Notes under the pieces: model-generated | The model's database searches: none | Seen by the model: the letters and a program-made list of their open reading frames with translations, nothing else | Told to the model about the DNA's origin: nothing | Shown here: positions 8,774 through 16,472 of the stretch, one piece after another | How positions within the stretch are numbered: position 1 is the first letter of the stretch | How the letters are laid out: every line of letters begins with the position of its first letter | Assembly: GCA_026390815.1 (NCBI GenBank) | Contig: JAPLFH010000007.1 | Span: forward strand, 1-64,000 | Direction of reading: 5' to 3' | DNA length: 64,000 nt | Source: Ignavibacteriales bacterium | GTDB taxonomy: Bacteria > Bacteroidota > Ignavibacteria > Ignavibacteriales > SURF-24 | Program-made: the position numbers and the translations under genes

Positions 8774-9493
8774 ATGAAAGAAAAAGCATTAGTAATTATT
8801 CCGACTTTTAACGAACTGGATAACCTTCAGGAACTTTTACCTGATTTGCAAAAACGCCATCCGGATTTAGATATTCTTATTGTTGATGATAATTCGCCAG
8901 ATGGAACTGCAAATTTTGTAAAGCAGTTGATGACCACGGATCCAAGGATAAAAATACTGGAACGACCTGGTAAAATGGGTTTGGGAACAGCCTATGTTGC
9001 TGGATTCAACTATATGCTTCAAAATGGGTACGATTTAGCTTTCCAAATGGATGCTGATTATTCCCATCATCCAAAAGAAATAAAACATCTTTTAAAAGCT
9101 ATTGAAGAAAATGATTTAGTAATTGGTAGCCGGTATATTAGCGGAGTTAATGTGGTAAACTGGCCAATGAGAAGATTATTATTAAGTTATTTTGCCAATA
9201 AATACACAAAATTTGTAACAGGAATTCCGGTTGCTGACGCTACGGGTGGATTCAAATGTTTCAGAAGAAAAGTTCTTGAATCGATTGATTTGAACAGAAT
9301 AAAATCCAATGGTTATTCGTTCCAGATAGAAATGAATTTCAAATCCTGGAAAGCTGGATATAAAATTAAAGAAGTACCAATAATTTTTGTTGATCGTACA
9401 AAGGGCAGCTCCAAAATGTCCAAGAAGATTGTAAGAGAGGCTGTCCTTATGGTTTGGAAGCTAAGACTAAGAAGTATTTTAGGAAAATTATAA
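8774..9493 (+). CDS. Polyprenol-monophosphomannose synthase-like GT2
   Basis: About 240 residues; ATG 8774 is preferred over the in-frame TTG 8765 because family homology starts at KEKALVIIPTFNE. Dolichol-phosphate mannosyltransferase motifs are complete: VDDNSPDGT, MDADYSHHP (DxD), VIGSRYISG, ATGGFKCFRR and a basic VDRTKGSSKMS loop. It lacks C-terminal membrane helices, like soluble Dpm1-type enzymes. It would transfer mannose or a related sugar from a nucleotide donor to a polyprenyl phosphate at the inner membrane, perhaps for glycosylation of exported T9SS proteins or polysaccharide. Confidence 0.87.
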   Translation: MKEKALVIIPTFNELDNLQELLPDLQKRHPDLDILIVDDNSPDGTANFVKQLMTTDPRIKILERPGKMGLGTAYVAGFNYMLQNGYDLAFQMDADYSHHPKEIKHLLKAIEENDLVIGSRYISGVNVVNWPMRRLLLSYFANKYTKFVTGIPVADATGGFKCFRRKVLESIDLNRIKSNGYSFQIEMNFKSWKAGYKIKEVPIIFVDRTKGSSKMSKKIVREAVLMVWKLRLRSILGKL

Positions 9494-9581
9494 AATTAAC
9501 TTTCCTGTAATTAAAATAAATTATTTCATTTTCTACTTTTTCTATTTTACTAAATCTACACCGTAGCTTATAATTATTAAT

Positions 9582-11567
9582 ATGAACAACATTGACCTTT
9601 CAATTATAATAGTAAACTACAACGTCAAGGAGTTCCTTCAAAACCTCCTTGGCTCAATACATAAAAGTGCAAAGAATATTGCAACAGAAATTATTGTTGT
9701 CGATAATTCATCTGATGATGGAAGTGTAGAATCCATTAAAGAAAAATTTCCTGATGTTAAATTAATTGCCAATAAAGAAAATGTTGGCTTTGGTGTTGCA
9801 AACAACCAGGGATTAAAGATTGCCAAAGGAAGATTAATTCTTCTATTAAATCCTGATACAATCGTTCAAGAGGATACATTCCAAAAACTAATAGAATTTT
9901 TTAATAATACACCGGATGCCGGTTTGGCTGGATGTAAAATTATAAATTCGGATGGATCACTTCAACTTGCATGCAGAAGAAGCTTCCCCGGTCCGTGGAC
10001 TTCCTTTTGCAAGGTTACAGGCTTAAGTAAATTATTTCCAAAGAGCAGATTATTTTCTCGGTACAATTTAACATATCTGGATGAAAACAAAACATACGAA
10101 GTTGATGCAATATCCGGCGCATTCATGATGTTTCGCCGGGAAGTTTATGAAAAAGTTGGTGGCTTCGATCCGCAATTTTTTATGTATGGTGAAGATTTGG
10201 ATTTGTGTTACAGAACGCAAAAAGCAGGTTACAAAGTTTATTATGTTCACTCAACACAAATAATTCATTACAAAGGAGAAAGCACTAAGCGTAGCAGTCT
10301 TGATGAAACAAAAGTATTTTATGATGCTATGCACTTATTTGTAAAAAAACATTTTTCAACTTCTCTGCTTGTTCAATTTATTTTGGATCTGGCAATAATT
10401 CTTCGGCAGGTTGTTGCTTTTATAAATGTGTATAAATTTGTTTTGATAGCAATTATCTTCGATTTTATTTTTTTTGATGTAGCTCTTTTTCTGGCTGATA
10501 AATTATATGCATCACCACACTGGCATGGTTTTCCAGATAACACATTGCTTACAGTTTATACACTTCCAGCTTTAATTCAAATAATAATTTCCAGCTTGCT
10601 TGGCTCTTACAGAAAAGACTCTTTTTCCGTATTAAGAATTCTTTATTCTATTTTCATCGGATTTTTTATTGTTTCATCAACAACATACTTTTTTAAACAA
10701 TATGCTTACAGCCGGGCGATTGTAATAATAACTTATTTAATTCTTTTTCTAATTTTTCCTATTTGGAGGATTGTTGTTAAAAGTGTTTTCAAATTTGGAT
10801 TGAAAGCTGAACTTAGTAAAACCAGAACTCTGGTTGTTGGAACAAACCAGGAATCAATAAATCTTGCATTAAAATTAAAAGCAAGGTTTACCACAATCCA
10901 TAATATCATTGGATTGATTGGTAAGAGCAGAAAATATCTTGGCAAACAAATAGAAAATTTTGAGGTAGTGGGCAGCTTGGAAAATATTAGAAAGGTAATC
11001 CGGGAAAACCAAATTAACGAGGTTATTTTTTCTTCAAGCGATATTACCTACAGCGAAATGCTTGCTGTTGTATCCAAATGCCAGGGCGAAAATGTTGAAT
11101 TTAAAGTTGCCGGAAACGAACTTGATTTTCTAGTTGGTAAATCATCCATAACAATGTTGGATGATATTCCTCTGTTAAACATTTATTATAATATTTCATC
11201 AGTTACTAGTAAGCTGTCAAAATTCTTCTTCGATTTCATTATTGCTTTTCCAATTTTAATTTTGATATTTCCTTTTGTACTTGTCTTACACAAAGTAACA
11301 AAGAAAAAAAGCGACTTAATTAATTTTGTTCTAAGCATTCCTTCCATCTTTGCCCGGCAATCAAGTTTAGTAGGACCACAAACCAATAGAGATATAAATC
11401 TATATCTTGGCAAAAAAGGTCTTACCGGGCTCTGGTATACAGAAGGATTTGATTCTAAAGATAAAGATGAAGCAGTTAAGCTGGATATTTTTTATGCAAA
11501 AAATCAAAACATCTGGCTTGATTTGGAAATCCTTGGCAAGACAATTAGCAAAATGTTAAATAATTGA
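9582..11567 (+). CDS. Fusion: GT2 glycosyltransferase plus degenerate phosphoglycosyltransferase
   Basis: 661 residues. Residues ~1-260 are a complete rhamnosyltransferase-like GT2 (LSIIIVNYNVKEFL, VVDNSSDDGS, NPDT, AISGAFMMFRR, GEDLDLCYR). From ~265 the protein changes to membrane helices, then a nucleotide-binding-like domain (TRTLVVGTNQESINLA) and the C-terminal outline of a polyprenyl sugar phosphotransferase: SLVGPQTNRD (~595), GLTGLWYTEGF, KLDIFYAKNQNIWLDLEIL. The catalytic stretch present in the intact enzyme at 6129 (FRSM, DEIPQ) is absent and the RP of GPRP is replaced. The second half is thus probably not catalytic and may be a membrane anchor or scaffold for the GT2. Confidence 0.85.
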   Translation: MNNIDLSIIIVNYNVKEFLQNLLGSIHKSAKNIATEIIVVDNSSDDGSVESIKEKFPDVKLIANKENVGFGVANNQGLKIAKGRLILLLNPDTIVQEDTFQKLIEFFNNTPDAGLAGCKIINSDGSLQLACRRSFPGPWTSFCKVTGLSKLFPKSRLFSRYNLTYLDENKTYEVDAISGAFMMFRREVYEKVGGFDPQFFMYGEDLDLCYRTQKAGYKVYYVHSTQIIHYKGESTKRSSLDETKVFYDAMHLFVKKHFSTSLLVQFILDLAIILRQVVAFINVYKFVLIAIIFDFIFFDVALFLADKLYASPHWHGFPDNTLLTVYTLPALIQIIISSLLGSYRKDSFSVLRILYSIFIGFFIVSSTTYFFKQYAYSRAIVIITYLILFLIFPIWRIVVKSVFKFGLKAELSKTRTLVVGTNQESINLALKLKARFTTIHNIIGLIGKSRKYLGKQIENFEVVGSLENIRKVIRENQINEVIFSSSDITYSEMLAVVSKCQGENVEFKVAGNELDFLVGKSSITMLDDIPLLNIYYNISSVTSKLSKFFFDFIIAFPILILIFPFVLVLHKVTKKKSDLINFVLSIPSIFARQSSLVGPQTNRDINLYLGKKGLTGLWYTEGFDSKDKDEAVKLDIFYAKNQNIWLDLEILGKTISKMLNN

Positions 11568-11691
11568 AAACCCTGTTTAATTAAACAATAATTTTTTAGA
11601 GTTAAAATTAACTATGTTAAATTGATGTATTGGTTGTTTTAAATTCCATCAGTAAATTTCAATACAGAACAAATCAAGTAAAAGGATATAA

Positions 11692-12642
11692 ATGCCAAAA
11701 ACAGTTTTAGATTTTGAAAAACCCATTTTTGAACTTGAATTAAAAATTGCTGAAATGAATCAATATGCTGATCAGGTTGATATTAAAGATGAGATGATTA
11801 AATTAGAAAGAAAGGTGCGCAAATTGAAAGAAAATATTTATAGTAATTTAACTCGTTGGCAAAGAGTACAACTTGCCCGACACCCGGAAAGACCTTACAC
11901 ACTTGATTACATCGGTTTAATGACTAAAGATTTTATAGAACTGCACGGGGACAGGTATTTTAAAGATGATAAATCAATTGTTGGAGGATTTGCAAAACTC
12001 GACGAATATAAAGTGATGATAATTGGTCATCAAAAGGGAAGAGATACCAAATCCAATGTTTTTAGAAACTTCGGGATGCCAAATCCGGAAGGCTACCGTA
12101 AAGCTCTTCGGTTGATGAAACTTGCAGAAAAATTTGGGAAGCCAATCATTACTTTAATTGATACACCCGGCGCATTTCCTGGAATGGAAGCCGAACAACG
12201 CGGGCAGGCAGAGGCGATTGCCAGAAATCTTTTTGAAATGAGCCGAATTCGTGTTCCAATTTTAGTCGTTATTATTGGTGAAGGAGCAAGTGGAGGCGCT
12301 TTGGGGATTGGTGTCGGTGATAAAATGTTGATGATGGAAAACTGCTGGTATTCTGTAATTAGCCCTGAATCTTGTTCAAGCATCCTTTGGAAAACATGGG
12401 ACTTTAAAGAACAGGCAGCAGAAGCACTTAAATTAACTGCATTTGATTTACTTCAACAAAAAATTATTGATAGAATAATTCCTGAACCACTTGGTGGTGC
12501 CCATACTGATTACCAGAAAAGCGCAGAAACTTTGAAAGCTGTTCTTAAAGAAGAATTAAAAAATCTTGTTAGACTTAAACCTGAAAAATTATTGGACTTA
12601 AGATTTGAAAAGTTTTCTAAGATTGGAGTTTGGGAAGAGTAA
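11692..12642 (+). CDS. accA: Acetyl-CoA carboxylase carboxyltransferase subunit alpha
   Basis: 316 residues, typical AccA length. Together with AccD it moves the carboxyl group from carboxybiotin to acetyl-CoA, the first step of fatty acid synthesis. Seen: [13 protein letters not shown] at the start, [60 protein letters not shown] (oxyanion/CoA site) and [13 protein letters not shown]. accD is not in the window. AAGGAT lies 8 nt upstream of ATG 11692. A 7-bp tandem array begins 3 nt after the stop. Confidence 0.95.
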   Translation: MPKTVLDFEKPIFELELKIAEMNQYADQVDIKDEMIKLERKVRKLKENIYSNLTRWQRVQLARHPERPYTLDYIGLMTKDFIELHGDRYFKDDKSIVGGFAKLDEYKVMIIGHQKGRDTKSNVFRNFGMPNPEGYRKALRLMKLAEKFGKPIITLIDTPGAFPGMEAEQRGQAEAIARNLFEMSRIRVPILVVIIGEGASGGALGIGVGDKMLMMENCWYSVISPESCSSILWKTWDFKEQAAEALKLTAFDLLQQKIIDRIIPEPLGGAHTDYQKSAETLKAVLKEELKNLVRLKPEKLLDLRFEKFSKIGVWEE

Positions 12643-12645
12643 AAT

Positions 12646-12717
12646 GATTGTAGATTGTAGATTGCAAAAATGAATTTTCAATCTTCATTCTGCACTCTTC
12701 ATTCTGCACTCTACACT
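12646..12717. repeat. Heptanucleotide tandem arrays after accA
   Basis: Two strict 7-bp arrays: GATTGTA, GATTGTA, GATTGCA (12646-12666) and CTTCATT, CTGCACT, CTTCATT, CTGCACT, CTACACT (12683-12717). Read on the other strand the second array is AATGAAG/AGTGCAG-like, the same unit family as the array at 50646. It starts 3 nt after the accA stop. Confidence 0.8.
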
Positions 12718-12758
12718 CTTATGGTTCAATTATTAATTGCAAACAGTAATTTAAAAAT

Positions 12759-13181
12759 ATGCTAATACACAAAACATCAATTCGCGTACGATATGCAGAT
12801 ACAGATAAAATGCAATTCGTTTATAATGGAAAGTACTTTGAATACTTTGAGGTTGGCAGAACTGAATTACTCAGATCTTGTGGTTTACCTTACAGAGTGA
12901 TTGAAGATAATGGTTTTCAGTTGCCTGTTCTTGAACAATTTGTACGTTACAAGAATCCCGCGTATTACGATGACTTGCTGGAAGTAGAAGCAAAGGTAAT
13001 TGAGATGCCGCGACCTAAAATTCATATTGATTACCAAATTAAAAGAAAAGAAACTGGCGAAATTTTAGCTGAAGGTTACACTGAACACGTTTTTATAAAA
13101 GTGGATACAAAAAAAGCGGTTCGCCCTCCGCAGTTTTATATTGATGCTATACTTCCTTATATCAGTCAGGATAATAAATGA
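12759..13181 (+). CDS. Acyl-CoA thioesterase, YbgC/4HBT family
   Basis: 140 residues, hot-dog fold. RVRYADTDKMQFVYNGKYFEYFEVGRTE carries the family signature: the catalytic aspartate in Y-x-D-T-D and the downstream Y/F-x-x-F-E-x-GRTE. It would hydrolyse acyl-CoA (YbgC types act on short or medium chains and associate with Tol-Pal or phospholipid enzymes). It overlaps nadC by 4 nt (ATGA at 13178), so the pair is co-translated although the two functions are not obviously linked. Substrate is not predictable. Confidence 0.85.
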   Translation: MLIHKTSIRVRYADTDKMQFVYNGKYFEYFEVGRTELLRSCGLPYRVIEDNGFQLPVLEQFVRYKNPAYYDDLLEVEAKVIEMPRPKIHIDYQIKRKETGEILAEGYTEHVFIKVDTKKAVRPPQFYIDAILPYISQDNK

Positions 13182-14029
13182 AACACCAAAAGAAAATTGA
13201 CAAAATAATTAAAAGTGCATTTAAAGAAGATATTGGAAGTGGCGATATTACAACAATTGCTACCATTTCTAAATCAATTAAAAGTGACGGAAGATTTATT
13301 GCTAAAGAAGATGGAATTGTTGCGGGATTGGAAATTGTAAAAAGAGTTTTTGATTTATATGACAAAAAATTAAAGTTTAAAACCTTTTTTCAAAATGGCG
13401 ATGCGATAAAGAAGGGGGACATTATTGCAATTGTTTCCGGTAGTGCCTCATCAATTTTAACATCTGAAAGAACTGCTTTAAATTTTTTGCAAAGGATGAG
13501 TGGAATTGCGTCTTACGCAAATAAATTTTCAGAAATTATTAAACACACAAATGCAAAAGTAATTGATACAAGAAAAACAGTTCCGGGCTTGCGTATTTTG
13601 GATAAGCTTGCTGTATCGTATGGCGGCTGCCAAAACCATCGGATTGGTTTATATGACATGTTCCTAATTAAAGATAACCATATTGCTGCGGCTGGATCAA
13701 TTTTAAATGCGGTACATTCCTGTATTAAGTTGATGAAGAAGAAAAATAAGAAATTCAAAATTGAAGTTGAAACAGAAAACCTTGAAAAGGTTGCGGAAGC
13801 ATTAGAAGCAAAAGCTGATATAATTATGCTTGATAATTTTGATATTGATAAGATGGCAGAAGCTGTTCAAATGATAAATGGTAAAGCAAAGATAGAAGCC
13901 TCCGGAGGTGTAACTCTGGATTCAGTTAAACAAATTGCAGAAACCGGAGTAGATTTTATTTCAGTTGGAGCATTAACTCACAGCGTAAAAGCGCTTGATA
14001 TATCATTGGAATTAGAAAATAGAAATTAG
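13178..14029 (+). CDS. nadC: Nicotinate-nucleotide pyrophosphorylase (quinolinate phosphoribosyltransferase)
   Basis: 283 residues, standard length. Converts quinolinate and PRPP to nicotinate mononucleotide, the last step of de novo NAD synthesis before NadD. Seen: EDIGSGDIT near the start, SERTALNFLQRMSGIA, DTRKTVPGLRILDKLAV (quinolinate-binding arginines), GGCQNHRIGLYDMFLIKDNH, EVETENL, IMLDNFD and EASGGVTLDSV. The last six residues and the stop are encoded by the start of a 7-bp tandem array (14010-14107), so the extreme C-terminus is repeat-derived. nadA and nadB are not in the window. Confidence 0.94.
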   Translation: MKHQKKIDKIIKSAFKEDIGSGDITTIATISKSIKSDGRFIAKEDGIVAGLEIVKRVFDLYDKKLKFKTFFQNGDAIKKGDIIAIVSGSASSILTSERTALNFLQRMSGIASYANKFSEIIKHTNAKVIDTRKTVPGLRILDKLAVSYGGCQNHRIGLYDMFLIKDNHIAAAGSILNAVHSCIKLMKKKNKKFKIEVETENLEKVAEALEAKADIIMLDNFDIDKMAEAVQMINGKAKIEASGGVTLDSVKQIAETGVDFISVGALTHSVKALDISLELENRN

Positions 14030-14107
14030 AAATTAGAAATTAGGAATTAGAAATTAGGAATTAGGAATTAGAAAATAGAAATTAGGAATTAGGAATTAGG
14101 AATTAGA
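14010..14107. repeat. Heptanucleotide tandem array (AATTAGR)14 across the nadC stop
   Basis: Fourteen consecutive 7-bp units without interruption: AATTAGA or AATTAGG, with AAATAGA twice (14017, 14073). The first three units lie in the nadC reading frame and supply its TAG stop (14027-14029). The array ends 82 nt before the flippase start. Units read TAG in one frame, so any copy-number change keeps the nadC stop. Confidence 0.92.
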
Positions 14108-14189
14108 ATATTCTTCTTTGCATTTTGTCCAATTAAAGCTTGAATTAAGAAATTACTTTATATTGCTGGAACGCTAAGTGGTTAAATAA

Positions 14190-15692
14190 ATGAAAGAAAA
14201 GTTTAAAGAACTTACAAAAGATACTGCCATCTATGGAATTAGCACTATTCTTAGCCGATTTCTAAATTTCATTCTTGTTCCTTTCTATACTAATGTTTTT
14301 TCTACTGCTGAATTCGGAATTCAAAATACAATTTACTCGTACATCGCTTTCTTTAATATCATTTATTTATATGGCATGGATTCAGCCTTTCTGAAATATG
14401 CTTCGATGAAAGAGGAAAGAGATTCTCGTACTGTGTTCTCAACGTCGTTTTTATTTGTTCTTTTAACTTCAGTAATTTTTTCGATTTTAATTGTTTCATT
14501 TAAGCCGGCTATTTCTCCATTAATTGATCTTCCTGTAAAACAATCTGGATTACTTAATTATGTTTCTCTAATTCTCTTTTTCGATGCACTAACAATGATT
14601 CCATTTGGGCATTTGAGATTAATCAGAAAAGCAAAAAAGTTTGCGCTTATAAGAACAATTAATATAATTATCAATGTTGCTCTTAACCTGATTTTAATTC
14701 TGAAATATCACATGGGTATTGAGGCTGTCTTTATAAGTAATTTAGCCGCTTCTATTTTTTCACTTGCCGCGCTTTTGCCGGATATTTTAAGTAACATTTC
14801 TTTCAAGCTGAGATTAGATTCCTTAAAAGAATTGTTGAAATTCGGAATTCCATATTTGCCGGCTGGACTTGCTTCAATAGTTATTCAGGTTATTGATAGA
14901 CCGGTTTTGCAAAAACTAACTAATGAAAGCACCGTTGGAATATATTCAGCCAATTATAAACTGGGAATTTTTATGATGCTTTATGTTTCCATGTTCCAGT
15001 TTGCCTGGCAGCCTTTTTTTTTGAACAACGCCAAATTAAAAAATGCAAAAGAAATTTTTGGCAAGGTGCTTACTTATTTTGTACTTGTCGGAAGTATCGT
15101 TTTAGTTTTGCTTTCTCTTTTTATTGATGATTTGGTTAAAATACAAATCTTTAACCATCGTTCAATAATTGAATCCGCTTATTGGGGAGGATTAAATATT
15201 ATTCCTATCATTCTTTTAGCGTATCTGTTCAATGGAATATATGTTAACTTAACAGCAGGAATTTTTATTGAAGGGAAAACTCAATTTATTCCATACATAA
15301 CCGGTCTTGGTGCATTTATAAATATTGCATTTAACTTTTTGCTTATTCCAGTTATAGGAATTATGGGCGCAGCGCTTGCAACCCTTGCCAGTTATGTGGT
15401 GATGGCAATTGGACTTTATTTTGTTGTTCAAAATTTTTATAAAATTGAATATGAATATAAAAAACTGCTGAAAATTTGTATTTCATTAATTCTTACTGGA
15501 CTTTTATATTACTCGGTGGCAATTAATCATATTTTTTATAAAATGATACTTTTCGTTTTTTTCTTTTTTCTGCTTTATCTTTTTAAAGTTGTAAAAATTA
15601 GTGATGTTAAAAGCATGAGAAATTTATTTAGATTTGATTCCAGAAGTGAAAGGGGAAAAAATTTATCAAATACAGAAGATGTAATTAAATAA
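14190..15692 (+). CDS. Polysaccharide flippase (Wzx/MOP-family)
   Basis: 500 residues with about 12-14 hydrophobic helices. The N-terminus (DTAIYGISTILSRFLNFILVPFYTNVF) is the characteristic opening of MurJ/Wzx-type oligosaccharide flippases; a central KFGIPYLPAGLASIVIQVIDRPVLQ is also family-typical. It would move undecaprenyl-linked oligosaccharide across the inner membrane, serving the cluster at 1329-11567 even though accA, thioesterase and nadC lie between. No Wzy polymerase is visible in the window. Stop and the dut start are 1 nt apart. Confidence 0.87.
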   Translation: MKEKFKELTKDTAIYGISTILSRFLNFILVPFYTNVFSTAEFGIQNTIYSYIAFFNIIYLYGMDSAFLKYASMKEERDSRTVFSTSFLFVLLTSVIFSILIVSFKPAISPLIDLPVKQSGLLNYVSLILFFDALTMIPFGHLRLIRKAKKFALIRTINIIINVALNLILILKYHMGIEAVFISNLAASIFSLAALLPDILSNISFKLRLDSLKELLKFGIPYLPAGLASIVIQVIDRPVLQKLTNESTVGIYSANYKLGIFMMLYVSMFQFAWQPFFLNNAKLKNAKEIFGKVLTYFVLVGSIVLVLLSLFIDDLVKIQIFNHRSIIESAYWGGLNIIPIILLAYLFNGIYVNLTAGIFIEGKTQFIPYITGLGAFINIAFNFLLIPVIGIMGAALATLASYVVMAIGLYFVVQNFYKIEYEYKKLLKICISLILTGLLYYSVAINHIFYKMILFVFFFFLLYLFKVVKISDVKSMRNLFRFDSRSERGKNLSNTEDVIK

Positions 15693-15693
15693 A

Positions 15694-16152
15694 ATGGAAG
15701 AATCAGTAATACTAAAATTCAAACGTCTGTCAAATAAATTTCCGGATATTCCGTTGCCAGCGTATGCAACCAATGGAAGTTCAGGATTAGATATTCGTGC
15801 TGCAGTTGATACTGAATTTATAATTCCATCAGGAAAAATTAATTTAATACCAACAGATTTGTCAGTTGAAATTCCATCTGGATACGAATTGCAGGTTAGA
15901 CCAAGAAGCGGTTTAGCAATAATCAATGGAGTTGGAGTACTTAATTCTCCAGGTACAATTGATTCCGACTACCGTGGTGAAATAAAAATAATTTTGATAA
16001 ATCTTGGTGACAAAGATTTTCATATTCATCGCGGGGATAGAATTGCACAATTGGTATTAGGCAAAGTTTATATGGCGGAAATTGTTGAGACAAATATTTT
16101 AAATGATAGCAAACGCGGAGACGGTGGATTTGGTCACACTGGGAAAACTTAA
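15694..16152 (+). CDS. dut: dUTP diphosphatase
   Basis: 152 residues, trimeric dUTPase. Hydrolyses dUTP to dUMP and PPi, limiting uracil in DNA and feeding dTMP synthesis. Motifs seen in order: SSGLDIRAA (1), RPRSGLA (2), GVLNSPGTIDSDYRGE (3, catalytic Asp in IDSDYRG), RIAQLVL (4) and the C-terminal glycine-rich arm RGDGGFGHTG (5). All five are present. It starts 1 nt after the flippase stop, so is probably co-transcribed. A 7-bp array starts 1 nt after its own stop. Confidence 0.95.
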   Translation: MEESVILKFKRLSNKFPDIPLPAYATNGSSGLDIRAAVDTEFIIPSGKINLIPTDLSVEIPSGYELQVRPRSGLAIINGVGVLNSPGTIDSDYRGEIKIILINLGDKDFHIHRGDRIAQLVLGKVYMAEIVETNILNDSKRGDGGFGHTGKT

Positions 16153-16153
16153 A

Positions 16154-16209
16154 GATGGATGATTGATGATGGTTGATGGTTGATGGTTGATGTTGGATGG
16201 CTGATGGAA
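16154..16209. repeat. Heptanucleotide tandem array (GATGGTT-type, 8 units) after dut
   Basis: Eight contiguous units: GATGGAT, GATTGAT, GATGGTT x3, GATGTTG, GATGGCT, GATGGAA. Period is strictly 7. The array starts 1 nt after the dut stop codon (TAA 16150-16152). Confidence 0.9.
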
Positions 16210-16278
16210 TGAGTTTAATTTGAGCTGAAAACTTAATTTGCATTAATATACTAAATAGAAAGTGGTTTTGGGGATGTA

Positions 16279-16351
16279 GGTATAGAGGTATAAAGGTATA
16301 TGGTAAAGTTCTCTGCGTATTTTATACTCTATACCAATATACCTTTTTACC
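16279..16351. repeat. Inverted octanucleotide arrays forming a long imperfect hairpin
   Basis: Left arm GGTATAGA, GGTATAAA, GGTATATG (16279-16302); right arm TCTATACC, AATATACC, TTTTTACC (16328-16351), the reverse complement of similar octamers. The arms can pair with mismatches around a loop near 16310-16325. The 320-bp dut-dnaE spacer holds this, the array at 16154 and otherwise nothing I recognise. Confidence 0.75.
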
Positions 16352-16472
16352 AAATATCTCTAAGTATAATTTATTTTTTGCTTTGTAAATGAAAACCAAT
16401 TTATTTCATATATATATAATTCGGTTAATCCAAATTTATAAGAAAACTTAAAATGCTTGATCAGGAACCTTA

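Noticed and set aside
14010-14107. Possible CRISPR array
   Set aside because: Units are 7 bp and contiguous, without spacers; no cas genes in the window.
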